Assembly (NCBI RefSeq): GCF_011694515.1
Contig: NZ_CP050192.1
Span: 587,036-651,035, forward strand
Source: Mycobacterium sp. DL592
Lineage (GTDB): Bacteria; Actinomycetota; Actinomycetes; Mycobacteriales; Mycobacteriaceae
DNA length: 64,000 nucleotides
Direction of reading: 5' to 3'
Positions 18,975 to 26,351 of this stretch are shown here, piece by piece (positions within the stretch are counted from its first letter, which is position 1; the number at the start of each line of letters is the position of its first letter). Both the position numbers and the translations under genes were made by a program. Below the pieces are notes generated by a model. The model saw only the letters and a list, made by a program, of their open reading frames with translations. It was not told the origin of the DNA and searched no databases.

Positions 18975-19552
18975 CCCGCTGCACGACTGAGCAGCAGTTC
19001 CACGCAGTAATCGATGAACTGCTCGCGGGAGGCTGTGAGCCGACCGTCGAGGTAGGCGGTGAACAGTGCCGTCAAAGCGCCGATCAGCCCGGTGGCGACC
19101 ATGTTCTGCAGCGCCGGGTCGTCGATCTCGGTGAGCTTGCCCTGCAGCAGCCTGATGAAACTGGGCATCCACTCGGCTCCGGAATGGATCAGCACCGGCT
19201 CGACCTCCGGTGCCAGCAGCAGCACGCGGCCGCGGACCGGGTCGTCCACCATCAGTGCGACGAACCGCTCCACCGCTTCGCGCGGGGTGGTTGCCGTCAT
19301 GAGTGTCGCCATCGCCCGGCTGCACACGTCGTCGTACACCGCACGAACGAAATCGTCTCTGTCGCTGAAACTCTCGTAGAAGTAGCGCTCGGTCAGGCCG
19401 GACTGACGGCAGACGGCCCGCACGGTCAGGGCGGGGCCGCCCGCATCGCCGAGGAGGGTCACGCCGGCTGCGATGAGTTCGTCCCGGCGCAGCACCTGGC
19501 GGTCCTGCAGTGGCACGCCCGACCAGCGTCCCCGTCGTTGACCCGACGTCAC
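18971..19552 (-). CDS. TetR-family repressor divergent from the MpaB-like gene
   Basis: This 193-residue regulator has the TetR DNA-binding helix-turn-helix at about 27-67 (ALTVRAVCRQSGLTERYFYE) and a hydrophobic ligand/dimerisation domain after it. The GTG start at 19552 is supported by AGGAG five bases upstream; the ATG two bases earlier is followed immediately by a stop. It is divergent from the MpaB-family gene, and the 55-base gap contains a near-perfect palindrome that is the likely operator for both. It overlaps the secreted-protein gene by four bases at the 3' end. Confidence 0.88.
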   Translation of the reverse strand: MTSGQRRGRWSGVPLQDRQVLRRDELIAAGVTLLGDAGGPALTVRAVCRQSGLTERYFYESFSDRDDFVRAVYDDVCSRAMATLMTATTPREAVERFVALMVDDPVRGRVLLLAPEVEPVLIHSGAEWMPSFIRLLQGKLTEIDDPALQNMVATGLIGALTALFTAYLDGRLTASREQFIDYCVELLLSRAAG

Positions 19553-19571
19553 ATGGCTCCTAAGCTCGTGA

Positions 19572-19589
19572 TGACAACGTACGTAGTCA
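19572..19589. promoter_or_regulatory. 18-bp palindromic operator in the TetR/MpaB gap
   Basis: The sequence TGACAACGTACGTAGTCA is an inverted repeat with a single mismatched pair, centred on ACGT/ACGT. It sits midway between the two divergent starts (19552 and 19608), where a TetR dimer would repress both genes. Confidence 0.7.
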
Positions 19590-19607
19590 GATTGTGAAGG
19601 TCATCAG

Positions 19608-20642
19608 TTGAGTCAAGATACGTCCGCGGCGCACCCGGACACCACCGGCGATGAATCTCTCGCGTCGGGTTGCCCGGTGACCGCCGGCGCCTACAACGCG
19701 CCGCCCGCTGTGCTCGGACCCGACTCGCTGACCTGGAAGTACTTCGGCGACTGGCGTGGCCTTCTGCAAGGCCCCTGGGCGGGCTCGATGCAGAACATGC
19801 ATCCTCAGCTCGGAGCTGCGGTCAAGGACCATTCGATCTTCTTCCTCGAGCGGTTGCCACGCCTACTGCGCTCGCTGTACCCGATCGGCGGCGTGGTGTT
19901 CGACGGTGACCGTGCGCCGGCCACGGGTGCGGAGATCCGCGACTATCACATCCCGATCAAGGGTGTCGACGAGCAGGGCAGGCGCTACAGCGCATTGAAC
20001 CCCGATGTCTTCTACTGGGCGCACGCGACGTTCTTCATGGGCACCATCTTGACCGCCGAGCATTTCGGCGACGGGCTGACCGAGGACCAGAAGCGCCAGC
20101 TGTTCGACGAGCACGTCACCTGGTACCGGATGTACGGGATGAGCATGCGGCCGGTGCCGGCCACGTGGGAGGCGTTCCAGGCCTACTGGGACCACATGTG
20201 CCGCAACGTGCTGGAGAACAACTGGGCCACTCGTGAGGTGCTCGACCTGTCGACCATGCCGAAACACCCGTCGCTGCAGTGGATTCCTGATCCATTGTGG
20301 TCTGCGTACCTCAAGGTGATGGGACCGTTCGCGGTGTGGTTGACGGTCGGGCTCTACGACGAACCGGTGCGGGATTTGATGGGCTACACCTGGTCGAAGC
20401 GTGACGAGCGGCTACATCGGCTGTTCGGCCGGACGGTGAACCTGGCGTTCAAGATGGTCCCGCGGCGCCGCCGGATGCACCCGCGCGCACGGGCCGGGTG
20501 GGATCGCGCGGCCGGCCGCATCCCGGCCGACGCGCCGCTGCTGCACACACCCGACCGTAATCTTCCGCCGGTCGACCACCGGGACAACGGAATCCATTAC
20601 CTGGGCGCGAGCTGTCCGGTCCAGAAGGGCCCTGCGGCGTAG
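19608..20642 (+). CDS. MpaB-family oxygenase-like protein (DUF2236)
   Basis: This 344-residue protein belongs to the MpaB/DUF2236 family, related to latex-clearing protein and heme-dependent oxygenases. The family's conserved histidine segments are FYWAHATFFMG (about 140-150) and DEHVTWYRMYGMSMRPVP (about 165-185). The N-terminal TWKYFGDWRGLLQGPWAGSMQ is also characteristic. It starts at TTG 19608, with GAAGG upstream. By gene order it corresponds to Rv0826. It is probably controlled by the adjacent TetR; the substrate is unknown. Confidence 0.85.
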   Translation: MSQDTSAAHPDTTGDESLASGCPVTAGAYNAPPAVLGPDSLTWKYFGDWRGLLQGPWAGSMQNMHPQLGAAVKDHSIFFLERLPRLLRSLYPIGGVVFDGDRAPATGAEIRDYHIPIKGVDEQGRRYSALNPDVFYWAHATFFMGTILTAEHFGDGLTEDQKRQLFDEHVTWYRMYGMSMRPVPATWEAFQAYWDHMCRNVLENNWATREVLDLSTMPKHPSLQWIPDPLWSAYLKVMGPFAVWLTVGLYDEPVRDLMGYTWSKRDERLHRLFGRTVNLAFKMVPRRRRMHPRARAGWDRAAGRIPADAPLLHTPDRNLPPVDHRDNGIHYLGASCPVQKGPAA

Positions 20643-20663
20643 TAGCAGAGCGGGCCTACGGGC

Positions 20664-20819
20664 TCAGTGATGTCCGTCCGATAACGCCGTACACCACATT
20701 GCGTAGGTGGCGGCAACGGCGATGTCGTCGATCGCTTCCTCGTCGCCCCCGAGCTTTCGGACGGTGTCCGCGATGGCGTAGCGCACGACATCGGTCGAGG
20801 TGACCCATGGGCTGTTCAT
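20664..20819 (-). CDS. Hypothetical 51-residue protein
   Basis: An ATG at 20819 with GGAGAG four bases upstream opens a 51-codon frame. It starts MNSPWVTSTDVVRYAIADTV and ends ALSDGHH. The peptide is acidic and probably helical, without membrane segment or signal. It runs convergent to the MpaB-family gene and ends 22 bases from it. I do not recognise it; the good ribosome binding site and protein-like composition support it as a gene. Confidence 0.55.
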   Translation of the reverse strand: MNSPWVTSTDVVRYAIADTVRKLGGDEEAIDDIAVAATYAMWCTALSDGHH

Positions 20820-21209
20820 AACGCTCTCCTGACCGTGCCCGACCGGAAGTTGTGGGGGTGTTTACCCGTTGCTGGAAAACCTCACACATACGTGTGCAGA
20901 TTTGTCATTTCCAGTCGGTGCCGAGGAGATGTAATTGACGCACGTGTACGTCGCAAAGTCGTTAGTCGTCTGCTGCGCTTGGCCTTTGGGGTTGCCGAGC
21001 TGATTCGGGGGAACTCTCGTGATCCGTCGGAGCGCTCACTTCTGTGCTCGGTGAACATTCAAATTCTTCCCGACGGAACTTTAGCTGACGGCGGTGAGCA
21101 TCGGTTCGGCGAGCGCGTGGGTAGCGGGCGGGGGAGACGTCACCGGAATCGATGCGGCCGGCGCGGTCGGGCGCAGCGCCGGCGGCCGAACGCGGCCGAC
21201 TTCGGGCTG
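20820..21209. other. 390-base intergenic region, no gene seen
   Basis: Between the 51-residue gene and tRNA-Lys I see no supported coding frame. The long plus-strand frame running through here continues into the antisense of tRNA-Lys. GC-rich inverted repeats near 21175-21200 (GGCCG with CGGCC) may end the tRNA-Lys transcript. Confidence 0.5.
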
Positions 21210-21212
21210 TGG

Positions 21213-21285
21213 TGCCCCCACCAGGGCTCGAACCTGGGACCTGCGGATTAAAAGTCCGTAGCTCTACCGACTGAGCTATAGGGGC
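21213..21285 (-). tRNA. tRNA-Lys (anticodon TTT)
   Basis: The minus strand folds as a cloverleaf. The acceptor GCCCCTA pairs with TGGGGGC plus discriminator A, the D-arm is GCTCAGTCGGTAGAGC, the anticodon loop CTTTTAA, and the T-arm has GGTTCGA. CCA is encoded (complement at 21210-21212). A TATTCT box on the minus strand at 21300-21295 is its likely -10. Confidence 0.97.
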
Positions 21286-21325
21286 GCGTCGGACAGAATA
21301 CTGCCTCCGGGTAGGGGTCCTGGTT

Positions 21326-21354
21326 TTGGGATTGGGCTGTCGGTGCCCTAAGCT
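21326..21354 (+). promoter_or_regulatory. Promoter of the tRNA Glu-Asp-Phe cluster
   Basis: TTGGGA (21326) and TAAGCT (21349) are separated by exactly 17 bases and lie about 50 bases before tRNA-Glu. This is a good SigA-type match for stable RNA. Confidence 0.55.
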
Positions 21355-21406
21355 AACGACGCTCCAACGTTGACTCGTTGCGAGTACCCCGAAGAGATTC
21401 GGCCGG

Positions 21407-21479
21407 GCCCCCATCGTCTAGTGGCCTAGGACGCCGCCCTTTCACGGCGGTAGCACGGGTTCGAATCCCGTTGGGGGTA
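21407..21479 (+). tRNA. tRNA-Glu (anticodon TTC)
   Basis: This is a 73-base cloverleaf. Acceptor GCCCCCA pairs with TGGGGGT (a G-U pair at the end) plus A, the anticodon loop CTTTCAC reads TTC, and the T-arm has GGTTCGAATCC. CCA is not encoded. Confidence 0.97.
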
Positions 21480-21510
21480 CTCACGACACGGCAACGTGGA
21501 GTGACATCAA

Positions 21511-21584
21511 GGCCCTGTGGCGCAGTTGGTTAGCGCGCCGCCCTGTCACGGCGGAGGTCGCGGGTTCGAGTCCCGTCAGGGTCG
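21511..21584 (+). tRNA. tRNA-Asp (anticodon GTC)
   Basis: This is a 74-base cloverleaf with acceptor GGCCCTG/CAGGGTC and discriminator G. The anticodon loop CTGTCAC reads GTC and the T-arm has GGTTCGAGTCC. CCA is encoded at 21585-21587. Confidence 0.97.
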
Positions 21585-21612
21585 CCATTACGGCGAGGCA
21601 CTTGTGCCTTCC

Positions 21613-21686
21613 GGCCAGGTAGCTCAGTTGGTACGAGCGTCCGCCTGAAAAGCGGAAGGTCGCCGGTTCGATCCCGGCCCTGGCCA
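21613..21686 (+). tRNA. tRNA-Phe (anticodon GAA)
   Basis: This is a 74-base cloverleaf with acceptor GGCCAGG/CCTGGCC and discriminator A. The anticodon loop CTGAAAA reads GAA and the T-arm has GGTTCGATCCC. CCA is not encoded. It is the last tRNA before the nucleotidyltransferase/HEPN cassette. Confidence 0.97.
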
Positions 21687-21694
21687 CTTCAGGG

Positions 21695-21722
21695 CTACCC
21701 GGCTTAGCGGGTGGTTTTCTCG
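21695..21722 (+). terminator. Likely terminator of the tRNA cluster
   Basis: A short stem (ACCCG...CGGGT) is followed by GGTTTTCTCGTTT, 10 bases after tRNA-Phe. The stem is weak but the T-rich tail fits an intrinsic terminator. Confidence 0.5.
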
Positions 21723-21846
21723 TTTGTGGAGCGCGTTGTGTCTTTCGGCTCCCGAAGTGCTTCCTCGGTTTCTTGCCCCACACGCTTGTCGTGGTCCAAT
21801 CGGGCCCAGTCTCACTCTGTCGCTTACGCAAACTATAGATGTGTTA

Positions 21847-21864
21847 CTCTAACTTTAGTTAGAG
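21847..21864. promoter_or_regulatory. Inverted repeat CTCTAAC-TTTA-GTTAGAG before the NTase gene
   Basis: A perfect 7-bp inverted repeat with a 4-base spacer lies 13 bases before the nucleotidyltransferase ATG, in an AT-rich patch (TATAGATGTGTTACT). It would suit autoregulation by the winged-helix domain of that protein. Confidence 0.55.
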
Positions 21865-21876
21865 AGGGTTGCGGTC

Positions 21877-22509
21877 ATGCAGTTGAACAAGCCGTTCGCC
21901 ACGGTTACGCCGACCCTGGACGGCGACGTACTCGCCGTTCTGGCGGGCGCAGACGTCACCTTCACGATCAGCCAGGTTCGGCGAATCCTCACCACCGCGT
22001 CGGGGGAAGGCATCCGAAAGGTGCTCAACCGCCTGACCGCTCAGGGCGTCGTGCTGCACGACGAAGTGGGAAGGACCCACACCTACCGCCTCAACACCGA
22101 GCATCTCGCGGCCGAGCCCATCATGGCGCTGTCGCGGCTGCACTCCACGTTCCTCGGCCGGCTCGAACAACACCTGGACGGATGGGGGCCGACGCTGCGG
22201 TACGCCGCGGTGTTCGGGTCGGCGGCGACTGGGAGGATGAGGTTGGACAGCGACATCGACGTGTTCCTGGTGCGCACCGCTGACTCCGGTGAGGACTACA
22301 CGTGGGATCAGCAGGTGACCGAACTCGGTCGACTGGTCGCCGCGTGGACCGGAAACGACGGCCGAATTGTTGAGTACGCCGAGGTCGAGTTTCAGGCGGC
22401 GGCTGCCGCTGGTGAGCCACTGCTTCGTGATGTAGCGAAGCAGGGACTGACTGTCGCGGGTACGAGGGCGTGGTTCAACGCCCAGCTGCGCCCGGCGAAG
22501 AAGTCCTGA
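21877..22509 (+). CDS. Winged-helix / nucleotidyltransferase fusion (MNT-like)
   Basis: This 210-residue protein joins a putative DNA-binding winged helix (about 15-80: ISQVRRILTTASGEGIRKVLNRL then GVVLHDEVGRTHTY) to a minimal nucleotidyltransferase domain (about 105-200). The NTase signature is GS at 114-115 followed by DxD at 126-128 (DSDIDVFLV), so the metal-binding site looks intact. Such MNT-type enzymes paired with HEPN proteins act in toxin-antitoxin modules, where the NTase AMPylates the HEPN toxin. The next gene overlaps by one base and is HEPN-like, fitting that model. A palindrome upstream may be its operator. Confidence 0.8.
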   Translation: MQLNKPFATVTPTLDGDVLAVLAGADVTFTISQVRRILTTASGEGIRKVLNRLTAQGVVLHDEVGRTHTYRLNTEHLAAEPIMALSRLHSTFLGRLEQHLDGWGPTLRYAAVFGSAATGRMRLDSDIDVFLVRTADSGEDYTWDQQVTELGRLVAAWTGNDGRIVEYAEVEFQAAAAAGEPLLRDVAKQGLTVAGTRAWFNAQLRPAKKS

Positions 22510-22895
22510 TGGCGGGACAGCGAAACTGCGACCCTGCGGTTACGGCGGGACGTATGTCGAAAGCAAACGAATTCTTCGACGCCGCGGATCATCTGGGGGA
22601 GGAAATGCCGAACGCCGCTGGGGACCTGTACGTGGACGCTGGTATCGCCGCGTCGGATGTACTCTGCTGCGTCCGCCTCGGCGTGCACTCGAACACGGGC
22701 AACCACAGCGAGGCTGTCGCCTTGCTCAAGCAAGCCGATAGCGGATCCGAGCGCCATCTCAACACCCTGCTCAACTTGAAGAACAAGGCTGCCTACACGC
22801 ATCAGAACCTGACGGCCGCGGAGTTGAGGAGGATGAACCGCGCTGCCGAGCATCTGGTCGAGGCGGCCAGGCAGGCAGTGGCCGCCCGCGGGTAG
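22509..22895 (+). CDS. Small helical HEPN-like protein partnered with the NTase
   Basis: This 128-residue, mostly helical protein starts at ATG 22509, overlapping the NTase stop by one base (TGATG). Features resembling a HEPN domain are MSKANEFFDAADHL, an ASDVLCCVRLG helix, and the C-terminal segment KNKAAYTH at about 91-98. In canonical HEPN RNases this position reads R-x4-6-H; here the arginine is a lysine, so nuclease activity is uncertain. An in-frame start at 22470 inside the NTase gene is less likely. It could be the toxin, or the non-catalytic partner, of an MNT/HEPN module. Confidence 0.72.
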   Translation: MAGQRNCDPAVTAGRMSKANEFFDAADHLGEEMPNAAGDLYVDAGIAASDVLCCVRLGVHSNTGNHSEAVALLKQADSGSERHLNTLLNLKNKAAYTHQNLTAAELRRMNRAAEHLVEAARQAVAARG

Positions 22896-22975
22896 TTCGG
22901 AGTTCGTCGTGGGTACGGTCTCGCGTCAACGCCTATGTCTCAACGCCGTTCCACAGACGAACAGCACATGACACT

Positions 22976-24052
22976 ATGAGCGATGTGTCTACCATTCCCC
23001 GGCATCCCTCCGACGTCACCCCCGCCTGGCTGGCGACGATTCTCGCCGGACGCGGAACGGCGACGAACGTCACCTCGGTGGACGTGCGCCCCGTCGGAAC
23101 CGGGCAGACCGGTGCCACCTTTCGGGTGAACGCCACCTACAGCGCCAATCCGCACGGCGTGCCGCAGACGTTCATCCTCAAACTGCCCTCGGGTGACGAC
23201 GCCGTGCGCGACCGCGTGGCATTGGGCTACCGCAGCGAGAGCGCCTTCTATCAGTCCGTCGCCGACCGGGTCACCATCCCCATCCCGCAGTGCTTCCACT
23301 GTGAGATCACCGACGACGGGGCCAGTTTCGCCCTCCTGCTGGCAGACCAGGCACCCGCGGTGCAGGGCGACCAGATCGCCGGCTGCGGCGTCGAGCAGGC
23401 CCGGCTGGCCGTCCGGGCCCTGGCCGGGCTGCACGGGCCCACCTGGTGCGACCCGCACTGGCGGACCTTCGAAGGTCTGGCCATGTCGGTCACCGGCGAG
23501 GACGCCATCCGCGGCATGGGCGAGATCTCCAAGATGGCCGCCGGCATCACCAGGGACAAGCTCGCGGGCAAGCTCAGTGACGCCGACGCCGAGACCCTGT
23601 CCTCATCGATGGCTGTGGTCACGCCGTGGCTGCTGCACGCGCCCGACCGGTTTGCGCTGCTGCACGGCGACTACCGGCTGGACAACCTGCTCTTCGACGG
23701 CGATCGGGTCACCGTGGTCGACTGGCAGACGCTCGGCGTGGGACTTGCCGGCCGCGACCTCGCCTACTTCACCGGGACGAGTCTGGAGCCCGATGTCCGG
23801 GCGGCGGTGGAAAAGGACCTTGTCGCCGAGTATCACGAGGCACTGATCGAGCAGGGTGTCGAGGAATATGACCTGGCGACCTGCTGGCAGGACTACTTGC
23901 TCGGCATGATCCAGGTGCCGTTGATCTCCGCCCTGGGGTGCGCGTTTTCCATCGAGACCGAGCGCGGCGATGACATGATGGCCGCGATGTTGCGCCGCGG
24001 CTGCCAGGCCATCCGCGACCTGGGCACCCTCGATCTCATTGGCGCCGAGTAG
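22976..24052 (+). CDS. APH-fold phosphotransferase family protein
   Basis: This 358-residue protein has an aminoglycoside-phosphotransferase/ecdysteroid-kinase-like fold. The catalytic loop is LLHGDYRLDNLLFDG at about 229-243 and the metal-binding segment is VVDWQTLGVG at about 248-257. The N-lobe lysine lies in TFILKLPSGDD. Such enzymes phosphorylate small hydroxylated molecules rather than antibiotics in most actinobacteria. It starts the plus-strand operon that continues with a flavin monooxygenase and a hydrolase, so a hydroxylated lipid or sterol-like substrate is plausible but unproven. Confidence 0.82.
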   Translation: MSDVSTIPRHPSDVTPAWLATILAGRGTATNVTSVDVRPVGTGQTGATFRVNATYSANPHGVPQTFILKLPSGDDAVRDRVALGYRSESAFYQSVADRVTIPIPQCFHCEITDDGASFALLLADQAPAVQGDQIAGCGVEQARLAVRALAGLHGPTWCDPHWRTFEGLAMSVTGEDAIRGMGEISKMAAGITRDKLAGKLSDADAETLSSSMAVVTPWLLHAPDRFALLHGDYRLDNLLFDGDRVTVVDWQTLGVGLAGRDLAYFTGTSLEPDVRAAVEKDLVAEYHEALIEQGVEEYDLATCWQDYLLGMIQVPLISALGCAFSIETERGDDMMAAMLRRGCQAIRDLGTLDLIGAE

Positions 24053-24060
24053 GAGCAGAC

Positions 24061-25410
24061 ATGGGTGATGCCCTGCCGCGCACCGCGATCATCGGTGCGG
24101 GAATCAGTGGACTCACATCGGGCAAGATGCTGACCGACTACGGGGTTCCGTACACCACCTTCGAGCTGTCCGACCGCATCGGTGGCAACTGGGCCTTCGG
24201 TAACCCCAACGGACTCTCCAGCGCCTACCGGTCGCTGCACATCGACACCTCCAAGCAGCGGTTGTCGTTCAAGGACTTTCCGATCCCCGAGCACTTCCCC
24301 TCCTTCCCGCACCACAGCGACATCAAGACCTATCTCGACGCCTACGCCGAGGCGTTCCGGTTACTGGACAACATCGAGTTCAACAACGGCATCACGCATG
24401 CCGCCCGGCGAGCCGACGGCGGGTGGGACATCACCGACCAGCGTGGTGACACCCGCGAGTTCGACCTGCTGGTGGTCGGCAACGGCCATCACTGGGATGC
24501 GCGCTATCCGGACTTCGCAGGTGAATTCACCGGCGAGACAATCCATTCCCACCACTACATCGACCCGCAGACGCCGCTGAACCTCACCGGTAAGCGCATC
24601 CTGGTGGTGGGCATCGGCAACAGCGCGGCCGACATCACCGTCGAACTGTCGTCGAAGACTCTGCAGAATACCGTCGCACTCTCGACGCGTTCGAGCGCCT
24701 GGATCGTGCCCAAGTACATCGCCGGGCGCCCCGGTGACTCGATCTGGCGTACCTCGCCGTACCTGCCGTTGTCATGGCAGCGTAAGGCCGTCCAACTAAT
24801 GGCGCCGGCGATGGGAATCGACCCCACCCTCTACGGTCTCCCCGCGCCGAATCACAAACTGTTCGAAGCACATCCGACGCAGTCGGTGGAGCTGCCCCTG
24901 CGTCTGGGCTCAGGGGACGTCATCCCCAAACCGAACGTCGCACGGCTCGACGGTGACACCGTGCACTTCGAGGACGGCACCAGCGCGGTGTTCGATGCGA
25001 TCGTCTACGCCACCGGTTACAACATCACCTTCCCGTTCTTCGACCCCGACTTCATCAGCGCTCCGGGCAACGACATCCGGATCTACAAGCGAATGTTCGC
25101 CCCCGGCATGGACAATCTGGTGTTCATCGGCTTCGCCCAGGCCGTCCCCACCCTGTTCCCGTTCATCGAGTGCCAGGCCAAGCTGATGGCCGCCTACGCC
25201 ATCGGCCGCTACGCCCTGCCGCCGGTCGCCGAGATGGAGCGGGTGATCGACGCCGACCAGAAGAAGTACGTCGGCCACTGCGTCGACCGTCCCCGCCACA
25301 CCCAGCAGGTCGACTACTTCCACTACGAGCACGACATCCGCACCCGCGAGTTCCCCGCCGGTCTCAAGCGCGCCGAACTCCGTCGTCGCCGCACCAGGGA
25401 AGCTGTATGA
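24061..25410 (+). CDS. Flavin-containing monooxygenase
   Basis: This 449-residue class B flavoprotein monooxygenase uses NADPH and FAD. The FAD Rossmann motif is GAGISG at 12-17, and the NADP motif GIGNSA is near residues 182-187. The FMO fingerprint FAGEFTGETIHSHHY keeps the FxGxxxHxxxY pattern. The YATGYN segment is the family's ATG motif. It follows the APH-like gene by eight bases and overlaps the hydrolase (ATGA), so all three are one operon. Probable chemistry is oxygenation of a ketone or heteroatom. Confidence 0.88.
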   Translation: MGDALPRTAIIGAGISGLTSGKMLTDYGVPYTTFELSDRIGGNWAFGNPNGLSSAYRSLHIDTSKQRLSFKDFPIPEHFPSFPHHSDIKTYLDAYAEAFRLLDNIEFNNGITHAARRADGGWDITDQRGDTREFDLLVVGNGHHWDARYPDFAGEFTGETIHSHHYIDPQTPLNLTGKRILVVGIGNSAADITVELSSKTLQNTVALSTRSSAWIVPKYIAGRPGDSIWRTSPYLPLSWQRKAVQLMAPAMGIDPTLYGLPAPNHKLFEAHPTQSVELPLRLGSGDVIPKPNVARLDGDTVHFEDGTSAVFDAIVYATGYNITFPFFDPDFISAPGNDIRIYKRMFAPGMDNLVFIGFAQAVPTLFPFIECQAKLMAAYAIGRYALPPVAEMERVIDADQKKYVGHCVDRPRHTQQVDYFHYEHDIRTREFPAGLKRAELRRRRTREAV

Positions 25411-26351
25411 CGCCCACCGATATCACCTTCGACTCAGCCGGAGTGCTCTGCAGCGGATGGCATTTCGCCGGCGAGGGTGATCGCCACCTAGGACCTGCGG
25501 GCAGGCCGGTGGTGGTGATGGGCCACGGCTTCGGCGGCACCAAGGACTCCGGGCTGGGCCCGTTCGCCGAACGCATCAGCCAGGAGGGCATTGACGTGCT
25601 GGCCTTCGATTACCGCGGCTTCGGCGCCTCGGAAGGCTCACCGCGCCAGACGGTCTCGGTGGCCGGGCAGATCACCGACTTCGAATCGGCGGTCGCGGCG
25701 GCCAAACGGCTACCCGACGTCGACCCGAATCGGATCGTGCTCTGGGGGTCCTCGATGTCTGGTGGTCATGTCCTGCAGGTGGCCGCCAGACGCCCCGACA
25801 TCGCGGCCGTCATCGCCATGACACCGCTGACCAGCGGCCTGGCGGCCAGTCGCGCCGCCATCGCGCACCGCGACGTCGGATCGGCACTGAAGTGGACGGC
25901 GATCGGGCTCAAGAGCCGCGCTGACGTGACCCGCGGCCGACGTCCCACGATGATGCCCCTGGTGGCCCGCCCCGGTGAGCCCGGCGGGCTGACACTGGAC
26001 GGCGCATATGAGAGCTACACGGCACTCGCCGGGCCGACGTGGCGCAACGAGGTCGACGCGGCAGCGGGTCTTCAACTCGCGAGCATCCGAACGGCGCAGG
26101 CCGCCAAGCAGTTACGCTGCCCCGCGCTGTTCCAGATCGCCGACTTCGACCGCTACGTGCCCGCCGACTCGGTAGCCGCCACTGCGGTTCTGGCCCGCGG
26201 GCAGGTGCATCACTACCCGTGTGACCACTTCGACGTCTGGCCCGGTCACGCCTGGTTCGACCGGGCCGCCGACGATCAGGTCGCGTTCCTGCAGCGCACC
26301 CTGCTCAGTACTTCGTCGAGCCCTGATCGATTGAGATCGATTCCGCAGTAA
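25407..26351 (+). CDS. Alpha/beta hydrolase
   Basis: This 314-residue serine hydrolase has the nucleophile elbow GSSMSGG near residues 115-121 and the oxyanion segment GHGFGGTKDSG near residues 37-47. The acid is in IADFDRYVP and the catalytic His in CDHFDVWPGH. Members related to DUF1100/dienelactone-hydrolase-like enzymes cleave esters or lactones, which would fit hydrolysis of a product of the adjacent monooxygenase. The ATG at 25407 overlaps the FMO stop. The last 47 bases overlap the convergent SDR gene. Confidence 0.85.
   Translation: MTPTDITFDSAGVLCSGWHFAGEGDRHLGPAGRPVVVMGHGFGGTKDSGLGPFAERISQEGIDVLAFDYRGFGASEGSPRQTVSVAGQITDFESAVAAAKRLPDVDPNRIVLWGSSMSGGHVLQVAARRPDIAAVIAMTPLTSGLAASRAAIAHRDVGSALKWTAIGLKSRADVTRGRRPTMMPLVARPGEPGGLTLDGAYESYTALAGPTWRNEVDAAAGLQLASIRTAQAAKQLRCPALFQIADFDRYVPADSVAATAVLARGQVHHYPCDHFDVWPGHAWFDRAADDQVAFLQRTLLSTSSSPDRLRSIPQ

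Noticed and set aside
20835..21251. Plus-strand 138-codon frame before tRNA-Lys
   Set aside because: It runs into the antisense of tRNA-Lys and its composition (Arg/Gly-rich) is not protein-like.
21481..21831. Minus-strand frames across the tRNA cluster
   Set aside because: They are antisense to tRNA-Asp and tRNA-Phe and contain the common false peptide from T-arms.
21613..22975. Possible integrated element at tRNA-Phe
   Set aside because: I saw no integrase gene and no repeat of the tRNA 3' end downstream, so an att site cannot be claimed.
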